Origin: Marchantia polymorpha subsp. ruderalis
Lineage: Eukaryota; Streptophyta; Marchantiopsida; Marchantiales; Marchantiaceae
DNA length: 64,000 nucleotides
Assembly: GCA_037833965.1 (NCBI GenBank)
Contig: AP031357.1
Location: 7,708,001-7,772,000, forward strand
Direction: 5' to 3'
Shown here in pieces: positions 40,007 to 50,657 of this stretch. The translations under genes were made by a program, and so were the position numbers. Position 1 is the stretch's first letter; each line of letters starts with the position of its first letter. The notes below the pieces were generated by a model. It was not told the origin of the DNA. It saw only the letters and a program-made list of their open reading frames with translations, and searched no databases.

Positions 40007-42574
40007 CTATCTACCACTCGCAGCATCTGCGCGAAACCAAACTACTCTACTGCACTCAGCAGATCCGGTGCTGCGCCTCCTGCGCGCCGGACTGCTCCGC
40101 GTACTATCTCTACCTTGCCAGTCTTCCGACCGGCTGCGTAACCCCAGGCGTCGGAGCGCTGCAGTGACTTCCGACTGCAAGTGCGCCATAGTGTCGCGCG
40201 CACCCGACAAGAAAGTTTCTAATTTTCTTGCCACTCGCCGCCGACTCCGACTGTCACCTTCCGTCAAGGCCGCCGCCCGAAGCTCGAACTCCCGGAGTGT
40301 AACCCTCTCTTGAGCTGCCACCTCCCAATGGGTGTATCCGTTTAGACAACGAGTCACCCGTGCCGCCAACTCTCCTCGTGCCCTGCAGCTGCTCTCCACC
40401 TCTGCCAGCTGCATTTCTAAATCCGCACGTTGAGCCCTCAAATCCGAGCACTCGGTTTGCAAGTTGCACAACAACTCCTCATCCTCCTTGCGGGCTCTTT
40501 GACTTTCCTCTAAGGCGCGCGTCTGGCGCGCAAGCTCGGCTGCTAGGACTTTGTTCTGTCTTCGCTCCTCCTGCAGTTCCGACTCGATCTTTGCCCGTAT
40601 TAGTTCGGCCTCCGCCTGACTCTTCGTCGCCGCATCCTCCTTCTGCTGCTGCAAGGCTTGGTATAGCTTCTGGGTGACCGCCAGGTGTTGTCGGAGGGCG
40701 GTGTTCCTTTCCACATATACTTGGCAACTAGAGGCCCACTTTGCCACCTTGATCCTCGTCCTTCGCCTGATAGTCTCCACATAAGACTGCGGTTTTAAGG
40801 CACTTCCGTATTTGGATGTCTTGCGATCCAGATATCGCAGGAGTGGAACTATCTGTTCGCACAGCACACTTGTTGGCGTTTTCTGCACCGAATCCGCTTC
40901 CTGCTCTTCCGAGCTCGTATCATCCTCAGTCTCGAGGATTTCAGTCGCCACCGAATCCCTTGGCGACTCCCAGGAACTGTGGCGCGCAGCAGCTTCTGCT
41001 GCGACTGCTGCTCCACTGCCTGCTAAAATATCCAGGGCAGTGGGAGATCCCACTGCTTGAGCCCCTGTTCCGGCTCGATCTTCGGTTTGTGAAGGGGTCG
41101 ACGCCGCAGTGACTTTTGTCACTCTTGCACCGCCCGCTTCTGCTGCCTGTCCTTCCGGCGCCATCTGCGCGGAAGGTGTCCTTGCTGAAGGTGCGTCCGC
41201 CGAAGGCGTCCGCACACTGGTCGTTGGTCCCATCCGTCTCGCAGTCGGCGAATCCGGCTGACTCTCTGTTGTCCGACTCGCAGTCGGCCGACCAGCAGTT
41301 GTCCGACTGGGAGTCGGATACACCCTGCGCGTCTTGACTCCACTTGGCCTGCTTGTTGGGGGCGTTCTTCCAGAAGTGCCTTCCGCCGAAGACGACCCTT
41401 TGAGGATTGTTGGCTCGTCAGCCAAACTCTCTTCTGCTTCCGGCCTGCTGTCCGGTTCAACGCGCCGTTCAGTTGGCCTTCCTTCCGCTTGTCGACCTTC
41501 AGTCATCCGACTCGCAGTCGGCCGGCTGTCAGTCCGTCCATCTCCTCCCGAAGGCCGTGGTGCCTTCTGTGCAGAGGTTTCTGCCGTCTTCCCTAGGACC
41601 TGAGCAATTATCTCTTCCTGTGTGAGATTCCGCCGGGTCGGAGTTCGCCTGGTCTCCTCAGTAACAGTTGGCATTCTGCGTGCCCTCTGTTTTGGTCGAC
41701 TATGAGGCTCGGGGGTGGGCCGACCACGAGTCGGCGCAGCTGGTACTTCCGGCTGCCTGTCCTCAGGTCTCTCATCCCACTTCCGCTTGCGCGGAATGCG
41801 CTCACTTCGACGTTCTTCTGCTGCTCTGGCCGGAGCCGGAGGCGTACTGGCAGGTTCTTCGTCCGGATCCGTGTCTACTTCGGCCTCCCTCGAATATCTA
41901 CCTGGATAAGTCCGGGTCAGCTGCGGAAACCGAGTCTTCTCAGCATTCGTCAAACATCCCATCGCCCGGTAAAACACGATTAAGTAAGGCGATAGATGAT
42001 TGAGCGTTCCTCCCCTCTCTTCTTGCGCATGTTGGCGCGTCACCTTCCACAGGAGCCGTGCCCAATGCACCGGAGCTCCTGACAACACTAGCTCCACGAA
42101 CTCTACCTGCCAACCATGCATGTAAGCGGTCTTGGTCGGCTGCAATATCTGCAGCAATGCTGTCGCGACATTTCTCCGCAATCGATCCTTGTAATCCCGA
42201 GTCCGGAAACCGTTCTTGGGATGTCTAGCCACCTTGAAGAGCTCATTGTAAGAGACTTCTTCCTCCTGGGACACTTTCACGCTGTCGGCCTCGAAGAGGA
42301 GATCCCCCTCCTCGCCGGCACACCTGCCCAACACCTGCGCCCAATTGCAAATTTCCCATCTCTCTGGGTGTGGGCGAAATCCGCGAGAAGGCTTGTGTCT
42401 CTCTTGCAGATACTCGCGCACCATCTCCGGACACGTCCAATTCCACCCCCAGAGGAGAAAATCGAGCTTCAGCCTCGTCAGCACATCTTGAAATGCGCGT
42501 AGACCGATCTGCGGCACCCTGAGTGGAGACACTCGCAGTTGGGGAACCTTCGACATTGCGTTGCCTGCACACAC
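40007..42574 (-). CDS. Intact U3 ORF in M 3' LTR, LTR-encoded protein
   Basis: The frame has 855 codons. The conserved start is probably Met at 42556 (AMSKVPQLRV), giving about 849 aa. Residues about 7-235 form a compact, Trp-rich conserved domain (LDFLLWGWNWTCPEMVREYL, CNWAQVLGRCAGEEGDLLF, GFRTRDYKDRLRR, GAPVHWARLLWKVTRQHA, NHLSPYLIVFYRAMGCL). Residues about 240-540 are low complexity with SRPTASRTTES-type repeats. From about 560 come IVPLLRYLDRK, a long Glu/Gln/Arg coiled coil, then YTHWEVAAQERVTLREFEL and a basic tail. It lies on the gag-pol strand, in U3, with its stop 34 bp before the TATA box. It could be made from the 3' end of the genomic RNA, a spliced RNA or a U3-internal promoter. 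Family unknown. Confidence 0.87.
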   Translation of the reverse strand: MCAGNAMSKVPQLRVSPLRVPQIGLRAFQDVLTRLKLDFLLWGWNWTCPEMVREYLQERHKPSRGFRPHPERWEICNWAQVLGRCAGEEGDLLFEADSVKVSQEEEVSYNELFKVARHPKNGFRTRDYKDRLRRNVATALLQILQPTKTAYMHGWQVEFVELVLSGAPVHWARLLWKVTRQHAQEERGGTLNHLSPYLIVFYRAMGCLTNAEKTRFPQLTRTYPGRYSREAEVDTDPDEEPASTPPAPARAAEERRSERIPRKRKWDERPEDRQPEVPAAPTRGRPTPEPHSRPKQRARRMPTVTEETRRTPTRRNLTQEEIIAQVLGKTAETSAQKAPRPSGGDGRTDSRPTASRMTEGRQAEGRPTERRVEPDSRPEAEESLADEPTILKGSSSAEGTSGRTPPTSRPSGVKTRRVYPTPSRTTAGRPTASRTTESQPDSPTARRMGPTTSVRTPSADAPSARTPSAQMAPEGQAAEAGGARVTKVTAASTPSQTEDRAGTGAQAVGSPTALDILAGSGAAVAAEAAARHSSWESPRDSVATEILETEDDTSSEEQEADSVQKTPTSVLCEQIVPLLRYLDRKTSKYGSALKPQSYVETIRRRTRIKVAKWASSCQVYVERNTALRQHLAVTQKLYQALQQQKEDAATKSQAEAELIRAKIESELQEERRQNKVLAAELARQTRALEESQRARKEDEELLCNLQTECSDLRAQRADLEMQLAEVESSCRARGELAARVTRCLNGYTHWEVAAQERVTLREFELRAAALTEGDSRSRRRVARKLETFLSGARDTMAHLQSEVTAALRRLGLRSRSEDWQGRDSTRSSPARRRRSTGSAECSRVVWFRADAASGR

Positions 42575-43913
42575 AAACGTTCTCCCTTTCGCTCACTCTC
42601 TCACAATCGCCACTGCGCGTCGGCCACTCAAGCACTGACTGCTCACTCTCTCTGCGCTCGTTCAAGATCGCTACTCCCAATTCTTTCAAGGTCCGCCAAG
42701 ATCCTTGTGCAACTCGTCTCCGCACTCTCTACTCTCACTGCAGGTCGCTCCGCCCTTGCGCGTAATCTTGGAACTGGAAATTGCAAAGTCAAGAATGAGA
42801 GAATGAGACTGGAGCGCAGTCTTTTCTTCTCCGATTTCAAGAACGTCCAACGTTCTTACTGGTTGCAACGTACGCAACCGGCTATATGGCTTAACGGTTC
42901 GCCCTTTGCATGCGCGAATTCACGTCTCCGCATTGCGCGCATTCGCATGCTTAAACGTTGAATTCTCCCGCCGCCGCCACCTTCCGGACTCGAGTCCGCT
43001 GCAGGGTATACGTCGGCCCTGTTGTCTTTTCCTAACCCGCCCTTCTCCGGAGGCGTGTCGCCGCTGGTGCGTTCATTATCCGTCGGCGCCTTGCTGGAGG
43101 CGCACATCCAGCCGGAGCGAATTACGCCGGCGCACAGTCGTACCGCCTATTTTGTCCTTTATGCCTCGTCCGTTGCTGCCAGCGCATATCCGTCAGCGCA
43201 ACTCATGCCAGCGCATCCGGCCGTCAGCGCCACGTCGGAGGCGTACATCCGACCGGCGCTTTCCTTCCATGAACAGCCGCCAAGGGCGCTTCCGACTCTG
43301 AGTTGGTTTCCTCCTGTGAGCGCGTGATTCCGCCGAAGGCGCATCGCCGAGGGCGTACGGGAATCCTTTCCGGCTGTGAACCCTAGCGCGAACGGCGCAT
43401 GTCCGGCTATGAGTTTTCCGACGCTCATAACTTCTCCATTCCTGATCCATCTCCGGCGCTCTTGGACTCGTTAGAACGAGCCTCCCGAGCTCTTTCTAAT
43501 GCAACTTCAACCAACTGGATCTACCGTGTATCCCGATTGTTATGAAGGTTTTCCCTTTCCGCGCTAGCGGCGCTTCGCCGAAGGCGCACTCATGGTCGGA
43601 TGCCTTTAGAGGTCCGGGCCCTTCTCCTGACGTCTTTAGCAAAACCTCCTCATGAGGTGTCTGCGCCGGAAGCGTAGCTTCCTTATACGCTAGAGGCGCG
43701 TGAGTAGAGACACCTCAAAAAGGAGCTTTTGCCGAAGGCGCCCAAGACGTTGGCGTTGGTACATCCGACTACGTGATTCTTTGTGCCCTCGTGACGATCT
43801 CATCAATCCACTCTATTTAGCGTACCCTTTTCTAGCTACAAACACTGCTTTGGTACTAGTTTTCTAAAATTGTTTAAATTCTGCAAAAAAAACAAAAAGT
43901 GTGTTACCACATG

Positions 43914-43928
43914 CCCCCCTCCTCAATT
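43914..43928 (-). other. Polypurine tract of element M
   Basis: The minus strand reads CAATTGAGGAGGGGGG directly before the 3' LTR U3 boundary. Confidence 0.8.
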
Positions 43929-43948
43929 GTGAGCGCCCACGCGAACAT

Positions 43949-46789
43949 TTACACGTGGTATTTCTTCAGACGCCATCCGTTCACGCGGGTGCCTAACCAT
44001 TCTCCCGTCAGTTCTGCGAGTTGGATGGATCCATTTGGGAAAACTTCTATCACCTTGTAAGGTCCCATCCACCTCAAGTGGAGCTTGCCTGGAAATCTAG
44101 CATGTCTGCTATCGTATAGCAGAGCCAAGTCGCCCTTCTCCAGCAGTACTGGTTTGAGCCTTCGATCGTACTTCTCCTTCCGCCTGAGTTGTAATTGCTT
44201 TGTCCGATCTTGGGCCTCTTGACGTCTTTCCTCCAGTGCCATTACCTCTTGCAGTCGATATGCCTGACTTTCTTCCGCGTCCAGCCTTCTCTGATCTAAG
44301 GTCCTCTTGGTAGGTATCTCGAATTCGATGGGTAAGATCGGATGCTGCCCATAAACTAGGAAGTAAGGTGTTTGCCTGGTGGTGACTTTTTCTGCCGTTC
44401 TATATGCCCATAAGGCGGCCGGTAGCTTGGTGTCCCAGTCATGAGCATGGTTTACAGTCACTTTGAGGAGTATCTTACAGAGTAATCCATTGGACTTCTC
44501 TGTCAGACCATTTGCCTTGGGGTTGTATGGAGTAGTCTTCCGATGCTTAATCTGGAAGTGCCGCGTCAAACTTTCTATCACCTGATTCAGAAAGTGCGTT
44601 CCTCTGTCACTGACTATTTCTAGGGGGCACCCGTAGCGTGTGATGATGGATTCGAATAGGAACCGTGCTACTGCGGCTGCGTCGTCGTGCCTTGTGGCTT
44701 CTGCCTCCACCATCTTGGTCGCATAGTCTGTTGCTACCAATATGTAGCGCCTGCGCGTGCCTTTAGTGACAGGTTGTATTGGTCCCACGAAGTCGATCCC
44801 CCATTTTTCAAATGGTGCCAATGGCATGATTGGTGTAAGAGGCCATCTCGTGGTCGGAGTCGGCCTTCCCGTCCTCTGGCAGCTGTCGCATTTGCGAACG
44901 TAGTCGTGTACATCTTTGAACATCGTCGGCCACCAGTATCCTGCATTCACAATTTTGGTCACTGTATTTCTGGTGGCGTAGTGACCACCAGCGTCTTCTG
45001 TGTGCATGGCTTTGACAACTCGCGGTACTTCAGACTCCTCTAGACATCTGCACAGCCTGTCGTCTGCCATTTTCTTGAACAAGACCCCCTGTTGAAGCTG
45101 GTAAGGTCCCGCTTTATGAACGAAGACTGTGCGCTGCTCCGCATCCAATCCTTCCGGACATTGGAGTGTGAGCAGGAACCTGTATAAGTCCGCGTACCTG
45201 GACTCATGGCTGGCGGACAACTGAAAAAGTTGTTCGTCGGGAAAATCATCCACTACTTCCTCCTCTATGGGTTCGGTCCATAGTCGGGAGAGGTAGTCCG
45301 CGTTCTCATGGTGAACGCCTTTCCGTGTCTGTACAGTATAGGTGAATTCCTGTAGCAGTAGCACCCACCTGGCAATTCGTCCGGACAGATCCGCCTTCTT
45401 CACCAGGTGCTGTAAGGCGTAATGATCTACATGAAACACGAACTCATAGCAGATCAAATAATGTCGGAACTTCTTGCAGGAGTACACCATTCCCAACGCC
45501 TCCCTCTCAGTTGTCGTGTACTTCTTCTCTGCTGTTGACAACTGACGACTCGCGAAGTAAATCGGGTAGTCTTTTTTGTTGTCGTCCTTCTGACTGAGAA
45601 CCACCCCGATTGCAAACGCCGACGTGTCTACATAGACATGGAAAGGTCTGTTCCAATCCGGACTTCTCAGAACCGGAGCAGTCGTCAGTTTGGCTTTGAG
45701 CGTTTCAAACGCCAGCTGTTGCTCTTTGCCCCACACATAGGGTTCCTCCTTCTTAAGCAGCTTCGTCAGGTTGGCTGCCAAGATGGCGTACATATTTATG
45801 AACCTTCTGTAATAACCTACATGGCCAAGGAAGGCCCTCAACTCACGCAGATTCGTTGGCGGCTGCAGTTCGAGAATAATCTTCACCTTCTCTACATCCA
45901 CTGCAATGCCATCGGACGAAACTCGGTGCCCCAGCAGGATTCCGCTGGTCATGAAGAAAAAACATTTCTCAGGGTGTAAGGACAAGCTGCTTTCCCTACA
46001 CCTGTCGAACGTTTGCCGAAGATGGTTAAGGTGCTCCGACCTCTTACCGAAGACACAAAAGTCGTCGATGAAAATTTCTAGGAACTTCCTCAGGTGCTCT
46101 TGGAAGATGTTTGTCATCATCCGCTGGAACGTCGCTGGCGCGTTGCACAGACCGAACGGCATCTTGTGATAAGCATAGGTTCCCCAGTCGGTTGTGAAGG
46201 TTGTTTTGTCCTTGTCCTGTTCCCTGATGGACACCTGGTTGTAGCCGGAAAATCCGTCTAGGAAACTGTAGCATTCATGCCCTGCTACATGGTCCAGAAT
46301 AGAGTCCGTGAAAGGAAGAGGGTGATGGTCCTTCCTCGTTGCTGCGTTCAGCTTTCGGAAGTCCTGGCACACCCGGATCTTACCCGTCAGTTTCTTGGGC
46401 ACGATCACGATAGGCGACACCCACTCGCTACTGAGTACCGGGTAGATGATTCCTGCGCTCAGGTACTTATCGATTTCGTCCTTCACCAATAATGAATATT
46501 TTGGGTTGAGCCTGTATTGGCGTTGGCGAACCGGAACTGCCTCGTCCAACAAGTCGATCCTGTGCTCTCCATACCTTGCAGGTATGCCTTTCATGTCTTC
46601 AATCTTCCATGCGAAGACATCCTCATACTAGCGAAGAAACGCCTGTACCCTGTTCAACTCTTCTCCTTGTACCTGGCTTGACACCTTCAAGCCTTTACCT
46701 GGACTGAGCTGCAGTTCGCAGCAATCACTCGGGTCAACAATCCCCTCTGTGTGACTGATCTCGCTTCTGCCCAGTCCGGCTGCTAGTTG
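43949..46789 (-). pseudogene. pol: Element M pol: RT, RNase H, integrase; one nonsense codon
   Basis: Follows the gag-protease UAG in the same frame. A single TAG at 46628-46630 (CAG in A) interrupts the short linker before RT. The remaining 881 codons (43949-46594) are open. RT has PFGLCNAPATFQRMM and the catalytic FIDDF (about residues 175-179 of that stretch). RNase H is FHVYVDTSAFAIGVVLSQ to HHENADYLSR. Integrase has HYATRNTV/CDSCQR zinc ligands and D, D, E in WGIDFVGP, SDRGTHFL and GLTEKSNG. The C-terminal GPYKVIEV module ends LKKYHV. No chromodomain is present. With one late stop this is the least damaged pol in the window. Confidence 0.92.
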
Positions 46790-49618
46790 CTATTCCTCAT
46801 CCGGATACACCTCGTCTCCTTCCTCCTCAATGGAGCAGCAAGTGACGTAGCCCACAAAGTCCTCCGACGTTTCGGTCTTTGAAGTGCATGATGAGCTGGT
46901 CTCCCTTCCAGTTGTGTAACCGGAGGTGGTGGAAGGTGTTTCGCCCTCATGGGGTACCTTGGTCCACGGTACGGTAATGACAGTCGGAGGGTCCGCAGGG
47001 CTACGGAACTGTAATCTCTTCCTACTCCAGTCACACCTTGCTTTGGCATCGTATAGCCACGGTCTGCCAAGCAGCACATCATAACCTTTCTTCATCAGAG
47101 GTTGCAGTATTATGTAGGACAGTTGAAAGTCCACTCCTCCAATGTTGGTTCTCACATTGCTCAACATTCCTAGTGGCATTCTGCGTGTTTGATCGGCCAG
47201 TCGCAATACTCGGGATGTAGGCTCGAAGGTCTGGAACCCCAAGGAGTTCGCTGTCTCCTCGGTCATGATATTCACGCCCGAGCCGGAGTCCACTGGTACC
47301 TTCTGTATGACGCAGCCTCCGATCTCTACTTCGATCTCTGGAGGTCCCAGGTCTCCTCCTTCCACTCTGTACACAGCCGGAAGTTTCTCTTTTCGGGGTT
47401 TGCGTGGTCGGCGCAACGAAAGCATCAGCATCCTTCTGTACGTCTTATTGTCTTCCAACAACTGGTGGAAGGAAATATTTGCCCTCTGGCTCCCTATGTC
47501 TTCCACTATGTCGTAGGGAGTGTTGGAAGTCACAGCCGGAAGTTTTCCTGTACTCGCGGTCGGAAGTGGTGTAGGGGGCCTAACCGCCTTCCGGACGTCG
47601 GATGTCATTCCGGCGCCCAGTGCTTCCTTGATGAGGTGACTCACCTCATCTTTGATGTCCGGAAGGTAATCTCGAGTCCGGAACTCTTCCGAATACCTGT
47701 TCGCCTTTTCTGAGTTCTGCTCCGGCTGGGTGTTTCTCATAGCCGGAGGTGTACTTGGCGTTCTCCTTTGGCCTTCTCTAACTTCTTTAGACTTCCTCCT
47801 CTCTTCCCTACGCTCGAGGCGGCGAGTGTCCTCATGGCCTTCTCCTCTCCTCTTCGAACTTCGGGTTTCTACCCGACCGCACATTACTTCTTCCTCTGGC
47901 CATACTTCGTCTCCTTCAGCTGGGTCCAGACTCAGTTCTACCTGGTTGACTTGCACTTCTTCCTTGCCAGGTGTTGATACGAAACGCACGGCTGGCCTAG
48001 GGAGTTGGGGCTGGTCACATTCGGCTGCTGTATGTCCAGACTTCTTGCAATTGCTGCACAATGGTGCATACCCCATTGGCTTCCTCGGGTGGGGACAACT
48101 TGGCGCGTAATGTCCCATGTCTCCGCAGTTGTAGCAACCATCGAATTGTGGTCGAGGTCGGTTGTGATTGCCTGGAGGTGCCATGCGTCTGGGTGGGAGT
48201 GTACCCGCCATTTCCCTCGGAACAAAGCGCGGTATATGCACCGGTGGGTTCGGAGTTGTAGCTGGAGCTGTCTGTACTGAGTAGGCGGTGTCCTCAACCT
48301 GCTCAGCATAATACATAGGTGGCTCAGCATAATACATGGGGTTCTCCCACTGTGGTGCCCATTCGACCGCATTCACTGGGTAAGATGGCCGCGCGGACAT
48401 GCACTCCGTGTTGGCATGTCCCACCTGTCCGCACGTAGTACACCAGAGATTCGCTCGTTGTCTCGCAGGTGATTTACGTCGGTCTTGGCCTCCCACTACA
48501 TGAACTTTCAGGTCCGCAAAATTCTTCACCAGGTTGTCTACCTTGGCTGCGATGTCCCCTTGAGTCTTCACTGGGATTCCCTTACCTCGATCCTTCTTCT
48601 TGATCGCACTGCGTTTCTTCTTCCGTCTTTCTTCTTCTGAAGATGACGAGTCCTCTTCCTCTTCCGAGGAAGAACTTGATTCGGAGGAGCTTGATTCTTC
48701 TGTCGAGGAAGGCGAGTTCCTTCTCTTCCGACGTCCGCCTTGCGACTTCTTCTTCGTCGACCGTCGGTCGCGTCTTCGAGTGTCAAGGGTTGACGTCTCA
48801 AAGGTCTCCGCGGAAGCTATCACATCTTGGATTGTGTCAGTCTTGCCTCTCCTACAGAAGGTCTCCATTTCTCTTGAGAGCCCTGTCACATACCAATCCA
48901 CTGCCTGTTGTACCGAATACGGTTCTCCCGGGCCTGTCTTCGGAATTCGATCTAGGAGGTCTTGGAATCTCTCAGTGTAGTCTCGAAGATTCTCCTTCCG
49001 CTCGCGTCGAAGATTTCGAAGCCGGGTCAGAACTCGACTGTCATATCCGAGTTCGCGGAACCGCCTCAGAAACTTTTCCTTGAGCTGTGCCCAGGTCCGG
49101 ATGCCAGTGGGGTCGGTGCTCTCATGGTTGTACCAGCTACGCGCTCGTCTGCGTAGCAGGCTAGGAAAGATTCGTAATCTGTCTTCATCACTGGTCTCAC
49201 GATTGGCGATGGAGACAGACTCGAAGAGCTTTATGTATGAATCTGCATCATCGTCGTCGCCCGTTCCCGTGTATCTTGGATACGAATGTTTGGTGGTAGG
49301 TTGGGAAAACGCCTGGCGGAGATTGGCTTGATGTTCTGCCATCGGTGATCCTGTCGACGGACTGATCCTAGGTTGGCCAAACTCAGGAAGAGTTCCTGTC
49401 GGAGGGATGTCCAATAGAACTGTTAGCTCAATGCTCTCGGTAGGTGAACTGGAACGCCTTTGTCTTCCAGTAGTCGGTGATGGCGATCTTTCTGCAGAGT
49501 CCTCACCGGGAGTCTTCTTTTTAGTTCGCCGTTTTGTTTCCACGGCTTTTTCTGAATCTCGACGGAGTTTCCGTGTGGCTCTCGCACTCAGGTTTCCCAC
49601 ACTATCGCTCGTCGACAT
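46790..49618 (-). CDS. gag: Element M Gag-protease polyprotein, 942 aa
   Basis: Intact ORF starting MSTSDSVGNLSARATRK 44 nt after the PBS. The Gag domain is at about residues 125-275 (SYIKLFESVSIANRETS, FRRFRELGYDSRV-like helices), followed by a Ser/Glu-rich tract. CCHC knuckles lie near residues 391, 494 and 520 (CTTCGQVGHANTEC, CYNCGDMGHYAPSC, CSNCKKSGHTAAEC). The aspartic protease has DSGSG near residue 775 and GYDVLLGRPWLYDAKARCDW. It differs from A by scattered substitutions and a small duplication (MYYAEPPMYYAE). The stop UAG is followed by CAA CUA, with pol in frame, so readthrough is the likely route to Gag-Pol. Confidence 0.94.
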   Translation of the reverse strand: MSTSDSVGNLSARATRKLRRDSEKAVETKRRTKKKTPGEDSAERSPSPTTGRQRRSSSPTESIELTVLLDIPPTGTLPEFGQPRISPSTGSPMAEHQANLRQAFSQPTTKHSYPRYTGTGDDDDADSYIKLFESVSIANRETSDEDRLRIFPSLLRRRARSWYNHESTDPTGIRTWAQLKEKFLRRFRELGYDSRVLTRLRNLRRERKENLRDYTERFQDLLDRIPKTGPGEPYSVQQAVDWYVTGLSREMETFCRRGKTDTIQDVIASAETFETSTLDTRRRDRRSTKKKSQGGRRKRRNSPSSTEESSSSESSSSSEEEEDSSSSEEERRKKKRSAIKKKDRGKGIPVKTQGDIAAKVDNLVKNFADLKVHVVGGQDRRKSPARQRANLWCTTCGQVGHANTECMSARPSYPVNAVEWAPQWENPMYYAEPPMYYAEQVEDTAYSVQTAPATTPNPPVHIPRFVPREMAGTLPPRRMAPPGNHNRPRPQFDGCYNCGDMGHYAPSCPHPRKPMGYAPLCSNCKKSGHTAAECDQPQLPRPAVRFVSTPGKEEVQVNQVELSLDPAEGDEVWPEEEVMCGRVETRSSKRRGEGHEDTRRLERREERRKSKEVREGQRRTPSTPPAMRNTQPEQNSEKANRYSEEFRTRDYLPDIKDEVSHLIKEALGAGMTSDVRKAVRPPTPLPTASTGKLPAVTSNTPYDIVEDIGSQRANISFHQLLEDNKTYRRMLMLSLRRPRKPRKEKLPAVYRVEGGDLGPPEIEVEIGGCVIQKVPVDSGSGVNIMTEETANSLGFQTFEPTSRVLRLADQTRRMPLGMLSNVRTNIGGVDFQLSYIILQPLMKKGYDVLLGRPWLYDAKARCDWSRKRLQFRSPADPPTVITVPWTKVPHEGETPSTTSGYTTGRETSSSCTSKTETSEDFVGYVTCCSIEEEGDEVYPDEE

Positions 49619-49661
49619 TCACCGAGCATTGTTGCTCAAGGTTTCTGGTGTTGACGCACTG

Positions 49662-49679
49662 TCCCCGGCAGCGGCGCCA
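49662..49679 (-). other. Primer binding site, tRNA-Asp (M)
   Basis: Minus-strand TGGCGCCGCTGCCGGGGA, 22 nt from the 5' LTR edge at 49702. Confidence 0.88.
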
Positions 49680-50615
49680 AAAAGAAGTTGTCGGCTCCTT
49701 ATGTAATAACCCACCAAAGGCTAAAACTGCAGTATGGTGGTAAAAAGATCGAACCCACAGGGACAGAGGCAACACACAGAGTAAAAGTGTCACATTTAAC
49801 AGACTTTTGGTAGAGTTTGAATTCTAGGCGACTGTCACTCCCAGAAATACTGCAGTGCTCGACTCGGAGGCTCGACTCGGAGGAGGATCTCAACTCGGAG
49901 GATGCTCGGAGGATGCACGGTACAGCTTGGTCACTCAACACACACACACACACCTGAAACTGGCAAAAAGCACAACTCGGAGGTCGGTCAGGACCTCCGC
50001 TTCGGATTTCAGGAGGAAAGTGTCTCGCAAGTTTACTCAGAGGTTCTGCAGGAAGTGCCTCCCACTCCGGCTTTTACTGCCCTTCCGCCAGGAACTAGCG
50101 GGGGTACCCGGACTGGACTTCTCACTTCGGAACGAAGCCTCTACGTACGCCGTGGACGTCACCCTCGACTATCACACAAAACGCAGGGAGTGCAGACCCG
50201 ACTGAGAACTTACTGAAAACACGATCCAGTAACACACACACAACCTGAATTACAAACCAAGGTTTACACGAAGTAATGAAACTTCACATTGGCATTCAGG
50301 GGAAACTTCCCGTAGGAGTACAATCAGGATATGTCACTCGAAGGAGTAAGGGGGAACTGTTCAAGTATCTAACTCGCAGCCGGCTCTGAGTATCAGAAAT
50401 CACCCGCAGGTGCAGATCCGCACTACTCAAGTCTCTAACCGGGTACTAGCTCTGAACATTCAGCCGAAGGCCTTCAACTACAACATACGGTAACTTCGCT
50501 ATGCTGCAGCTTCTCTACGTGGTGCCAGGACCAAAATGCACAAACACGCCAAGAAAGTGAGTTCCTGATCTGCACTTCCGAAACTGGAAGAGTCCCAAGG
50601 CAAAACGCCTTGATC

Positions 50616-50624
50616 TACTTTATA
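50616..50624 (-). promoter_or_regulatory. TATA box of M 5' LTR (genomic RNA promoter)
   Basis: Minus-strand TATAAAGTA with the inverted repeat CAAGGCGTTTTGCCTTGG (50595-50612) immediately downstream. Confidence 0.72.
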
Positions 50625-50657
50625 CTCTCAAAAGATCCTAACTAGCACTACGCTATC

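Larger units (their letters stand above)
39049..43911 (-). repeat. Element M 3' LTR (4.86 kb)
   Basis: On the element strand: U3 start TGTGGTAACACAC at 43911, a non-coding U3 segment of about 1.3 kb, the U3 ORF, TATA 39965-39973, then R/U5 of about 900 bp with (CA)n near 39288, ending TGTAATAACCC at 39049. As the 3' copy it would place the U3 ORF as the last ORF of the genomic RNA. Confidence 0.94.
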
